From JBHENC01 sp051000345 (GTDB lineage Bacteria > Acidobacteriota > Blastocatellia > Pyrinomonadales > Pyrinomonadaceae), in NCBI GenBank assembly GCA_051000345.1, contig JBPCOJ010000055.1:1-10280 (forward strand): a stretch of DNA of 10,280 nucleotides. The letters are read 5' to 3'. Below the pieces are notes generated by a model. That model made no database searches, was not told the DNA's origin, and worked only from the letters and a program-made list of their open reading frames with translations. The translations under genes and the position numbers were made by a program. Of this stretch, positions 1 through 6,551 are shown one piece after another (positions within the stretch are counted from its first letter, which is position 1; each line of letters opens with the position of its first letter).

Positions 1-97
1 CCTGCGCAGAGTGTTGCCATATACTTCAAGCCATGAAACGGCGCTGGCAATCCGGCGATGTCGTAACAATGTTTTGTTTTGCGCGGGTTCGCTTGAG
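1..97. other. Left-edge stretch without a supported gene
   Basis: I see no gene that can be supported here. On the minus strand a frame is open from about position 75 to the left edge (it could begin at a TTG), but it is too short to recognise and has no ribosome binding site. A plus-strand frame from position 11 runs antisense through the gene remnant to the right and is probably a shadow. Confidence 0.4.
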
Positions 98-232
98 CTA
101 CGAAATCTTCAAGCGCAACGGCTTGCCTATGCGTTGCAACGTGCGGTATTCTCCTTTCGCGCAGATTCCTACGGCGGGCAAAGTGTTCCTTAGTGGATGA
201 GTACCTTCACACGGCTGCCCGCATTTGTCTTA
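98..232 (-). pseudogene. 3' remnant of a gene related to the Ig-like protein at 2557-3006
   Basis: Read on the minus strand, this stretch ends in YRTLQRIGKPLRLKIS followed by TAG (codon at 100-98). The intact protein at 2557-3006 ends in YRTLQRIGKPLRFKVS. Over these codons nearly all DNA differences are synonymous and the two amino-acid changes are conservative (F/L and V/I), so the segment was under protein-level selection while it diverged. Further upstream the similarity fades. A DKCG near position 230 may match DRCG of the intact copy, but the distance between the two motifs is four residues shorter. Just beyond it the frame closes with TAA and TGA codons, and there is no start codon or membrane segment. 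I read it as the tail of a broken or truncated paralogue. The right boundary is approximate. Confidence 0.55.
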
Positions 233-260
233 AACTCACACCTGTTGATTAACAATGATT

Positions 261-264
261 GGAG
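261..264 (+). promoter_or_regulatory. Ribosome binding site (GGAG) that decides the start
   Basis: GGAG lies five bases before the ATG at 270. It lies downstream of the alternative in-frame ATG at 255, so it favours 270 as the true start. No clear -35/-10 pair is visible upstream. Confidence 0.6.
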
Positions 265-269
265 AATCT

Positions 270-1019
270 ATGATCAGAAGCATAATGGTACGAATCGCAT
301 TCCTCTTTGCGGTCGTGTGTTTTGTCAACGCAGCCGTCCCACAAAAAGTAGAAGCTCAAATATTCGCTTCGAAGGCGCAGCCTTTTTACCGCTTCAGGGT
401 GAACAATATTAACCTCGGGTACTTTCTTACTGCTGATTACCAGGAAGGGATAAACTCGCAGTTTGCTCCTGACGGGTTTTTTGGCGGCTCACCGCTCAGC
501 TATGGAATCCTCGAGCCTCCTGCTGGCTATACGCCTTCCGCCGGTCAAAACCTCTTTGCATTCCACAAATGGCGCGTTCTAGAAAACGGTAGACTCTATT
601 ACTATTATTCATGGGCTTACCACACCATAACCAATAGCAACTACACGTACCAAGGTAGCGTCGGTTATGTGCTGCCGCCCGGCGATAGTAGAGGTGTTGA
701 CCTTCTCGTCTACTACAGCCAGAAATATGGGTACTGGTATACAACTAATCAATACGAGCAAAGACCGGACGTAGGGACAAACTCTACCACCTACGCTTAT
801 CAAGGAGTCGCGTGCAGTCTGCCACTTACTGATAGTAACCCCTATTGTTCCGCAAATCCAACATGCTATTACTTTGAGCCCTCACCACCGCCCCCGCCGC
901 CGCCGACTTGCGACCCGGTTGAGGAACAGAATTGTTATAACAATGGCGGATCATGGGATTCCAGCACTTGCCAGTGCAACTATAATCCGCCATGTCCGCC
1001 AGACATGATCTGTCCGTAA
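270..1019 (+). CDS. Secreted protein with DUF5648-like repeats and a Cys-rich tail
   Basis: This 249-residue protein has an N-terminal signal peptide (about residues 1-29: positive MIRS..R, hydrophobic core, then a possible cut near VEA-Q). It should therefore be exported to the envelope or outside the cell. Two diverged repeats follow. Unit 1 (about 38-135) opens with FYRFRV...GYFLTAD and closes with YTYQGSVGY. Unit 2 (about 144-186) opens with LLVYYSQKYGYWYTTN and closes with YAYQGVACS. This opening and closing pattern recalls the DUF5648 family, often seen in secreted proteins. A run of seven prolines (206-212) links to a tail with six cysteines (214-248, including NNGGSWDSSTCQC) that may form disulfides. 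The start at 270 is chosen for its GGAG. The gene stands alone on its strand and converges on the glycosyltransferase gene. The function is unknown; binding at the surface is a guess. Confidence 0.8.
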   Translation: MIRSIMVRIAFLFAVVCFVNAAVPQKVEAQIFASKAQPFYRFRVNNINLGYFLTADYQEGINSQFAPDGFFGGSPLSYGILEPPAGYTPSAGQNLFAFHKWRVLENGRLYYYYSWAYHTITNSNYTYQGSVGYVLPPGDSRGVDLLVYYSQKYGYWYTTNQYEQRPDVGTNSTTYAYQGVACSLPLTDSNPYCSANPTCYYFEPSPPPPPPPTCDPVEEQNCYNNGGSWDSSTCQCNYNPPCPPDMICP

Positions 1020-1034
1020 TCTGATCTAGCTGGC

Positions 1035-1086
1035 TACATAAAATGGGGGCGCTAATCTATTAAAGTTAGCGCCCCCATTTTATGTA
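1035..1086. terminator. Perfect 21-bp inverted repeat, probable bidirectional terminator
   Basis: Bases 1035-1055 and 1066-1086 are exact reverse complements around a 10-base loop (1056-1065). On either strand the stem has a GGGGGCGC core and finishes with ATTTTATGTA on its 3' side, so each transcript would form a GC-rich hairpin followed by a short U-rich stretch. It lies between two convergent genes, 15 bases after the plus-strand stop. It overlaps the end of the minus-strand gene, whose last six codons and TAA form one arm. The U-tract is part of the stem and is not a pure T-run, so its strength is uncertain. Confidence 0.65.
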
Positions 1087-2505
1087 CCTGTTCTTAATCA
1101 CTATAGCTGCGTGATAAAGCGTCGTTGCGGCGAAGATATAAAGAAAGTAGTTGATAGCCAACACATACCTGTATTCGGTATGCAAAGGCGACTGCACGCA
1201 CAAGTAATAAGCGGGCACGGCAAGCAAAATCAGAATTGTGCGACTTTGCCGTGCGCGCGCTAACAGAACTATACCGGCAACAATAAGCGGAAGCATTACC
1301 GCCGTAATAAACAATTTTTGAATGACTTTAAGTAGTACTCCGGGATAGCGAGTCCATGAGGATGAAATAGGATTGGCTTTCGTTCCATTCAGCCAGGTTT
1401 CGCTTGCATTTGGAGAAGCATCTTTCAAAGAGGCAGAGGAAATTACAGGCACTCTTTCAGAGCGCAGCATAGAAGCGGCACGCCGTATCATTACTCCAAA
1501 AAACCAGACGGGATGAGATTGCACAACTGCCATTCCAAGTGCGATGCGCCTCCGTTCGCGTTCAATTCCGTCTGGATTGTAAAGAGAAGCAGCGTAATCC
1601 AACCGGTTATGAGCTTTCGCTTCCATTTCCATAACTTCTATGTCCGTTGGCGGCAATCCGAATTTCCCTTTGCCGTCGTAATCTGCGATGCCTTCAATCA
1701 GCGTCACGCCCGTTCCTAAAGAGATCGGGATGAATTTTTGAAACACTAACAAATTGCGAACCGTCATCGGCATCACTACAACAATGGCCGCCGCTAAGAG
1801 CGCCGCAGTTAAACGAAATCGTTTGCCGGATTGAAAAAGAACGAGAATCAACGGTGACAGAAACAAAGCGAGCAACAAAGCGTTAGCTCTTAACCAGCAG
1901 GAAAGACCTATTAAAACTCCGGCAGCGATTATGTAAAGAACAGGCGATTGTTTTCTTGCCCGGACAATAAAATAGATTGCCAACAAAATAGGCAGCACAG
2001 CCAGAGAATCCGGTAAAAGCAGCAAAGAGTTGTAAGCCAACTGAGGCGAGAGCGCAACCAGCATCCCCGCCATGATTGCCGCTCCTTTCGGCAATAATTC
2101 AATCGCAATAAAAAAGATTGTGACCGCCGCCGCTGCATCGGCAATAATCTGTGCAAGACGTAATGCGCTGTCCGCTTCGCCGAACATACTAAAGAGCGCC
2201 GCCATTAAAATAGAATAGCCGGGCGGATGCGCCAGCACGTCCGCGTTAACCGGGGGCATACTGCCTTTGAAAAATGCGGCCACGTCTCCCTTAAATAAAG
2301 CCTGTGCATCCGCTTTGTATCCGGCTGTTAATCCGGTCATCACCTTGCGAGCATCATCGCCGTTGCCTTGCCAAACCAAAAGCCTCACACAAAAAGCAGC
2401 CGAAAAGATAAGAGCACTAATCGCAACGAGTTGTTGACATCGTATTTTCGTGGAGTGAGTGCGTGCGCTATTCTGCGAAGCCGTAGATCGCATAATCTCT
2501 GACAT
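1066..2505 (-). CDS. GT-C family membrane glycosyltransferase (PMT_2/GT39-like)
   Basis: This is a 479-residue polytopic inner-membrane protein. A first membrane segment lies near residues 25-45, a large hydrophilic loop at about 46-92, and then a series of hydrophobic segments runs to the C-terminus. The motif HPPGYS (93-98), followed by a membrane segment, is typical of PMT_2/ArnT-like GT-C enzymes, which transfer sugars from polyprenyl-phosphate donors on the outer face of the membrane. The loop Asp residues (GDD at about 49-51 or KAD at 64-66) are candidates for the usual catalytic acid, but I cannot assign it. A soluble segment (about 275-390) lies before the last group of helices. The ATG has an AAAGGA ribosome binding site five bases upstream. 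The gene lies 51 bp downstream of the Ig-like protein gene and may share its transcript. Donor and acceptor cannot be read from the sequence. Its last codons lie inside the palindrome at 1035-1086. Confidence 0.75.
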   Translation of the reverse strand: MSEIMRSTASQNSARTHSTKIRCQQLVAISALIFSAAFCVRLLVWQGNGDDARKVMTGLTAGYKADAQALFKGDVAAFFKGSMPPVNADVLAHPPGYSILMAALFSMFGEADSALRLAQIIADAAAAVTIFFIAIELLPKGAAIMAGMLVALSPQLAYNSLLLLPDSLAVLPILLAIYFIVRARKQSPVLYIIAAGVLIGLSCWLRANALLLALFLSPLILVLFQSGKRFRLTAALLAAAIVVVMPMTVRNLLVFQKFIPISLGTGVTLIEGIADYDGKGKFGLPPTDIEVMEMEAKAHNRLDYAASLYNPDGIERERRRIALGMAVVQSHPVWFFGVMIRRAASMLRSERVPVISSASLKDASPNASETWLNGTKANPISSSWTRYPGVLLKVIQKLFITAVMLPLIVAGIVLLARARQSRTILILLAVPAYYLCVQSPLHTEYRYVLAINYFLYIFAATTLYHAAIVIKNRYIKWGR

Positions 2506-2522
2506 CTGCGTCCTTTACCTGC

Positions 2523-2545
2523 TACTGAAATGTTTTCTTTCAGTA
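2523..2545. repeat. Small intergenic hairpin (8-bp stem, 7-base loop)
   Basis: TACTGAAA (2523-2530) and TTTCAGTA (2538-2545) pair exactly around TGTTTTC. The hairpin lies in the 51-bp gap between two co-directional minus-strand genes, just upstream of the ribosome binding site of the glycosyltransferase gene. No T-run follows on the minus strand, so it is not a clear terminator. It could affect translation or mRNA processing. Confidence 0.4.
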
Positions 2546-2556
2546 ATCCCTTCGAT

Positions 2557-3006
2557 TTATGAAACTTTGAATCGTAGCGGCTTACCTATACGCTGCAACG
2601 TGCGGTACGTGCCTGCGCCGACCTTGTGAACGGCGTAAACCTGCGCTTCATGTTCACCGCGCGCAAGCGGCGGCAAGTCAAAGTTGAACCCGCACCTGTC
2701 TGTTTTCGAGCGGCCTGCGGCAACCACGTCTGCGCGCGTTAGGTCTGCCGTCGCGTGCGCAATAAATTGATTGTCAACGTATAACTCGACCTCTACGCTT
2801 TGCACCGGCGACGCTTCATTAACGACCCAACCGGCGACGCTGCTGTAAGAAGTCGTTTCAGGCCATCCCCGAAAGACGGGCGGAAAGAAAACAAGATAGT
2901 AAAAGATTGCCGCCGCGCCGATGATTAAGGCAGCCGCGTGCGCCGCAATGAGAAAAAAATGCGCGCGGTTGGAAATGGATTTTCGCTCGCTTGAAACGGA
3001 CTTCAT
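2557..3006 (-). CDS. Membrane-anchored protein with an Ig-like domain
   Basis: This 149-residue protein has a short positively charged N-terminus, one strong membrane segment (about 16-41) and an extracytoplasmic domain (about 55-149). The domain looks like a small beta-sandwich: GWVVNEASPVQSVEVELYVD, then ADLTRADV, CGFNFDLPPLARGEHEAQVYA and a conserved end, YRTLQRIGKPLR. I have the impression that similar domains occur at the ends of acidobacterial surface proteins, but I do not know their function. The gene begins 44 bp after the mqnD stop and precedes the glycosyltransferase gene, so it may be cotranscribed with either. A related 3' fragment lies at 98-232. The start ATG has only a weak ribosome binding site. 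Confidence 0.65.
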   Translation of the reverse strand: MKSVSSERKSISNRAHFFLIAAHAAALIIGAAAIFYYLVFFPPVFRGWPETTSYSSVAGWVVNEASPVQSVEVELYVDNQFIAHATADLTRADVVAAGRSKTDRCGFNFDLPPLARGEHEAQVYAVHKVGAGTYRTLQRIGKPLRFKVS

Positions 3007-3050
3007 CGCTTTAATTTTATGCGATTTGTTTATTGAAGGATAACGATAAT

Positions 3051-3899
3051 CTATTCCACGAATTCTACTGCAACGCGGTGGGGAATGATGCCGCGCTCAT
3101 AGCCTTCCGTGAGCAATCTCTGGACGGCTTCGCGCCCGCGCTCGGTGTAGTCGAGCGTCAGGTCATTGACCCACATGGCGACGAAGCGATCCGCCAGCCC
3201 CGTGTCCATGTCGCGCGCAAACTGCATCGCGTAGGCGAGCGCGTCCGCGCGATTGTCGAGCGAGAAGCGTATGCTCTGGTGCAAATAGCCGGAGACTTTG
3301 CGCATCAGTTCGTCGCCAAGCCCGCGACGAATTACGTTACCGCCCATCGGCAAGGGCAAGCCCGTCCATTCATGCCACCACTCGCCCAAGTCAACGACCT
3401 TATGCAGCCCTAGTTTTTGATAAAATAGCTGGCCTTCGTGAATCAATAATCCCGCGTCGCAGCGTCCTGCCTGCACCGCTTCGATGATTTGATCGAACGG
3501 CACGACTTCGTATTCAAACTTGGGTTCGAGAATGCGCAGGGCGAGAAAGGCGCTCGTCAATTCGCCGGGGATAGCGATTTTAAGTTTCGCTAAATCCTTG
3601 ATCGCCGCAGGCTCGCGCGCGACGACGATGGGGCCGTAGTTGTCGCCGATGCTCGCGCCGTGCGGCAGCAGCGCGTACTTGTCAGCGATGTATGCGTAGG
3701 CGTGAAAGCTGACGGCAGTGACATCGTAAACTTCGCGCGTGGCCTTTTCGTTTAAGCTCTGTATGTCTTCGAGGACGTGCGTGAATTGCAAATCGCCCGT
3801 GTCGATTTTGTTGGTGGCGAGGCCGTAGAACATAAACGCATCGTCGGAATCCGGCGAGTGCGCGATAGAGATGGTGCGTGTTTCAGTTGCGGTGGACAT
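3051..3899 (-). CDS. mqnD: 1,4-dihydroxy-6-naphthoate synthase-type protein (MqnD)
   Basis: This 282-residue cytoplasmic protein belongs to the MqnA/MqnD family, which has a periplasmic-binding-protein-like fold. MqnD converts cyclic dehypoxanthine futalosine to 1,4-dihydroxy-6-naphthoate in the futalosine route to menaquinone. Visible marks are the N-terminal HSPDSDDAFMFYG (14-26), where many MqnD proteins have SPCPNDTF; VSFHAYAYIADKYALLPHG (63-81); DNYGPIVV (86-93); and GLLIHEGQ (150-157). His154 in the last motif matches the position of the His proposed as the catalytic base in the Thermus enzyme. The length is typical. It follows mqnE on the same strand, separated by 198 bp that carry three hairpins, and lies near mqnP, which supports the pathway assignment. 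The unusual first motif leaves some chance of a side branch of the family. Confidence 0.8.
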   Translation of the reverse strand: MSTATETRTISIAHSPDSDDAFMFYGLATNKIDTGDLQFTHVLEDIQSLNEKATREVYDVTAVSFHAYAYIADKYALLPHGASIGDNYGPIVVAREPAAIKDLAKLKIAIPGELTSAFLALRILEPKFEYEVVPFDQIIEAVQAGRCDAGLLIHEGQLFYQKLGLHKVVDLGEWWHEWTGLPLPMGGNVIRRGLGDELMRKVSGYLHQSIRFSLDNRADALAYAMQFARDMDTGLADRFVAMWVNDLTLDYTERGREAVQRLLTEGYERGIIPHRVAVEFVE

Positions 3900-3940
3900 A
3901 GATTTCTCAAAAGCCAGAGACTGTGTAAGTCAAGTATTTA

Positions 3941-4068
3941 ATAAATTGCCTCCAGCTTTAGCTGGAGGATAACAATCGACAAGATACAGGCTTTAGCCAA
4001 ACTCTTCGGCTAAAGCCGATCATTTCAGTGCTAATTTTGTCCACTAGCTGAAGCTAGTGGCAATTCAT
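3941..4068. repeat. REP/BIME-like triple-hairpin element
   Basis: Three hairpins lie in the 198-bp gap between mqnE and mqnD. Hairpin A is CCTCCAGCT / AGCTGGAGG (3949-3957, 3960-3968, loop TT). Hairpin B is GGCTTTAGCC / GGCTAAAGCC (3989-3998, 4008-4017, 9-base loop). Hairpin C is CCACTAGCT / AGCTAGTGG (4041-4049, 4052-4060, loop GA). The 28-base unit 3941-3968 is an inverted copy of 4041-4068, including the ATAAATTGCC / ATGAATTGCC flanks. This is the layout of a bacterial interspersed mosaic element made of two REP units. In the minus-strand transcript it would fold between the two cistrons. No REP-associated transposase is present in the window. Confidence 0.7.
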
Positions 4069-4097
4069 GTAAATCCATAAACCTAAATTACAGAGCC

Positions 4098-5219
4098 TTA
4101 AACGGCAACTGCTTCCTGCGAAATTGGATTGATCGGATTGTAAAGCGTGTCGCGTTCCGTCGCTTCAAAGCCTGCGTCTTCGATGAGGCGTATGATTTCA
4201 CCCTTGTTCATCTTAACTTCGTTGTTGGACTCGACAGAGTAGCTTTCCGATAATTCGCCGCCGTCTGTGATCGTGCCGTCGAGGTCGTTTGCGCCGTAAT
4301 GCAAGGCGACTTGCGCGAGACGCTTGCCGAGCATCACCCAGTAAGCTTTGATGTGCGGAAAATTATCCAGCATCAAACGCGAGACGGCGATGGTCTTCAA
4401 AGAATCGACGCCCGAAGGCCCCGGCAAGTGCGAGAGTTTTGTGTCTTCCGGGTAAAAGGCGAGCGGAATAAAACATTGAAAGCCGCCCGATTCGTCTTGC
4501 TGCTCGCGCAATTGAATGAAATGGTCAACGCGGTCTTCCGTCGATTCGATATGCCCGTAGAGCATCGTCGCGTTCGTCTTTAATCCCGCTTGATGAACTT
4601 TGCCGGAGAGCGAGAGCCAGCGCGCGGCGTCGCATTTGTGGGCGCAGAGAAGGGAGCGCGTCGGCTCGCGGAAAATCTCTGCGCCGCCGCCCGGACATGA
4701 ATCCATTCCGGCGGCTTTCAATTGCCCGATAACTTCGTCGTCCGACATTTTGTAAAAGCGCGCGAAGTGATCGAGTTCGACCATCGTAAAAGCCTTCAAG
4801 TGAAGCTGCGGGTATGCGTGCTTCAAACCCGAAAGCAAATCCGTGAAATAAGCGAAGGGAAGTTTCGTGTTGAGGCCGCCGACGATGTGCAATTCCGTCG
4901 CGCCTTCGCGCACCGCTTCGCCCGCGATCTTCAGCGATTCGTCGATGTTGTGCGTGTACGCGTCCGCTTGCCTGGGCGTGCGGTAAAAGCCGCAGAATTT
5001 ACAATCGGCGTAGCAGACGTTCGTGAAATTGAAATGGCGATTGACGTTAAAATAAGTCGTGCGCCCGTGACGTTCGCGCCTGACTGTGTCGGCTAATTTA
5101 GCGAGCGCGGAGAGATCGTTTGTTTCGTAAAGAGCCACGCCGTCGGCGAATGAAAGCCGTTCCCTTGCGCTTACCTTTTCGGCGATGGAATTGATTTTTG
5201 CGTCGTGTGATAAAAACAT
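4098..5219 (-). CDS. mqnE: Aminodeoxyfutalosine synthase (MqnE), radical SAM enzyme
   Basis: This 373-residue protein catalyses the radical-SAM step that joins the adenosine part of SAM to 3-[(1-carboxyvinyl)oxy]benzoate, giving aminodeoxyfutalosine, an early intermediate of menaquinone synthesis. The cluster-binding CX3CX2C motif is present (C69, C73, C76, in NVCYADCKFCGFYR). MqnE marks follow: GATELHIVGGLN, LKAFTMVE, AGMDSCPGGGAEIF, NATMLYGHIES, RVDHFIQLREQQDE and FIPLAFYPEDT. These distinguish it from the paralogue MqnC. The length is that of the family. The ATG lies six bases after the mqnP stop, so the two genes are almost certainly cotranscribed and perhaps translationally coupled. A GGAA about 11 bases upstream, inside the end of mqnP, is the likely ribosome binding site. 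Confidence 0.93.
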   Translation of the reverse strand: MFLSHDAKINSIAEKVSARERLSFADGVALYETNDLSALAKLADTVRRERHGRTTYFNVNRHFNFTNVCYADCKFCGFYRTPRQADAYTHNIDESLKIAGEAVREGATELHIVGGLNTKLPFAYFTDLLSGLKHAYPQLHLKAFTMVELDHFARFYKMSDDEVIGQLKAAGMDSCPGGGAEIFREPTRSLLCAHKCDAARWLSLSGKVHQAGLKTNATMLYGHIESTEDRVDHFIQLREQQDESGGFQCFIPLAFYPEDTKLSHLPGPSGVDSLKTIAVSRLMLDNFPHIKAYWVMLGKRLAQVALHYGANDLDGTITDGGELSESYSVESNNEVKMNKGEIIRLIEDAGFEATERDTLYNPINPISQEAVAV

Positions 5220-5225
5220 CTGTAA

Positions 5226-6110
5226 TTATTTCCAAGCATGAAGTGAGGCGGAAATGGCCGCGCCTCCGAAGGTCGCCAGAAGTATAACGCTGACGAACGC
5301 GTTTGTCGTAAAGAACGCTGCGTTCAAGCGCCCCAAATTATCCGCGCGGACAAGCGTGTGCTGGTAGATGAGCAGCGCACCCGTCGCCACAACTCCGAGA
5401 AACGCCAGCGCGCCGAGATTCGTCATCCAAAACAAAGCGACGAGCGCCGCGAATGCACACACATGAAGCAGGCGTGAAACCCACAACGCGCGCCCGACAC
5501 CGATTCGCGCCGGAATCGAATGCAAGCCCGCCGCCCGGTCAAACTCATAATCCTGACACGCGTAGAGCACGTCGAATCCGGCTGTCCACAGCAAGACGAT
5601 CAAAGACAAAAGCAACGGCACAAAACTATTAATCTCTCCGCGCACGGCGATCCAAGCGCCTGTCGGAGCAATCGCCAGACACCAGCCGAGCACGATGTGC
5701 GACAGCGACGTAAAGCGTTTTGTGTACGAGTAAAGCAGAAGGCTCGCCAGCGCGACGGGAGCCAGCAGGAGCGTTAAGCGGTTGAGCATCGCGGCGGCTA
5801 CGAAGAAGAGAATCGCCGAAGCAATTGTAAACACCCACGCGAAGGAAACGGAGAGCATTCCCGCCGGAATCGCGCGCATCTGTGTGCGCGGATTGCGCGC
5901 GTCTATTTCTTTGTCCGCGATGCGGTTAAAGGCCATCGCCGTCGAGCGCGCGCCGACCATCGCAATGGTAATCCAGAGCAGTTCGCGACATGCGGGTATT
6001 CCGCGCGCCGCCAGCACCGCGCCCAGAAAGGCAAACGGCAGCGCAAACAAAGTGTGCTCGATCTTAATCATTTCGAGCGTCGTGCGAACGTTTCGTGCAA
6101 CGGTATTCAT
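5226..6110 (-). CDS. mqnP: UbiA-type menaquinone prenyltransferase (MqnP-like)
   Basis: This 294-residue integral membrane protein of the UbiA family should attach a polyprenyl chain to an aromatic ring. Both Asp-rich motifs that bind the Mg-diphosphate of the prenyl donor are present: NRIADKEID (62-70) in the first half and DYEFD (187-191) in the second, with YSYTKR (127-132) between. About eight or nine hydrophobic segments are visible. Proteins of this type are often named 4-hydroxybenzoate polyprenyltransferase. Its place immediately before mqnE, with mqnD beyond, indicates that its substrate is the futalosine-route naphthoate, so MqnP is the better name. It is the first gene of the minus-strand run. 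No convincing promoter is visible upstream. Confidence 0.85.
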   Translation of the reverse strand: MNTVARNVRTTLEMIKIEHTLFALPFAFLGAVLAARGIPACRELLWITIAMVGARSTAMAFNRIADKEIDARNPRTQMRAIPAGMLSVSFAWVFTIASAILFFVAAAMLNRLTLLLAPVALASLLLYSYTKRFTSLSHIVLGWCLAIAPTGAWIAVRGEINSFVPLLLSLIVLLWTAGFDVLYACQDYEFDRAAGLHSIPARIGVGRALWVSRLLHVCAFAALVALFWMTNLGALAFLGVVATGALLIYQHTLVRADNLGRLNAAFFTTNAFVSVILLATFGGAAISASLHAWK

Positions 6111-6551
6111 AGCAAAGCGAACTTACGGCAATCAGAACGAGGTGATTATTCGACGAGAAATCGTTTTCAGATTTTCATTCGACACGCACAGTCGGCGCAA
6201 AAGTTTACGTGCAACTGTCAGGCCATTGGCTTACGGCACGAAAACGCCGCTCATCATGCTTTTGTTTTGCAACATGCCAATTCTCAAATCGCTTCGTGGC
6301 GCTCTGCCAAATATTTAATTAATGGCTGCAAAATGCTACCCATAATCAAACTTATAATGATACGGGTCGCAGCAACCGTCCGCAAGCGCGTCCGCTTCAT
6401 TCTTTTTTGTATAATCATATCTCTCGCGCCTCTACGGTCTCTGCGGTAGGTTCCGTTTGCGCTCTCATGCTTGTTCGGGCGTTGCCCTATTTGATGCTAG
6501 AATCTTCTTCTATTACATTTTATTTTGCATTGTCAGGCATGGTTTTGGCGT
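6111..6551. other. 441-bp intergenic region between divergent mqnP and larB
   Basis: I see no supported gene, tRNA or long repeat. Plus-strand frames that cross from mqnP into this region are antisense extensions and lack family features. The left half should hold the promoter of the menaquinone genes, but I find no good pair of boxes there. Two exact TATAAT hexamers on the plus strand (6354-6359 and 6410-6415) lack a matching -35 box. The best promoter candidate is at 6491-6519, ahead of larB. Confidence 0.5.
6491..6519 (+). promoter_or_regulatory. Possible sigma70-type promoter of larB
   Basis: TTGATG (6491-6496) and TACATT (6514-6519) are spaced by 17 bases, each matching four of six consensus bases. 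Transcription would start near 6526, giving a 5' leader of about 26 bases before the larB ATG. This is by pattern alone. Confidence 0.35.

Noticed and set aside
255..269. Start of the secreted protein at ATG 255
   Set aside because: GGAG lies after this ATG and five bases before the ATG at 270, which also gives a better signal peptide.
3941..4068. Possible short CRISPR array (regularly placed palindromes)
   Set aside because: Only three hairpins, with different sequences and in inverted orientation; no identical direct repeats with uniform spacers and no cas gene nearby.
6354..6415. Two TATAAT boxes as promoters
   Set aside because: Neither has a recognisable -35 hexamer at 16-18 bases, and the region is AT-rich enough for chance matches.
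5782..6449. Plus-strand frames of 178 and 131 residues crossing mqnP and the intergenic region
   Set aside because: They begin antisense to the conserved mqnP gene, have no family motifs or ribosome binding sites, and overlap each other.
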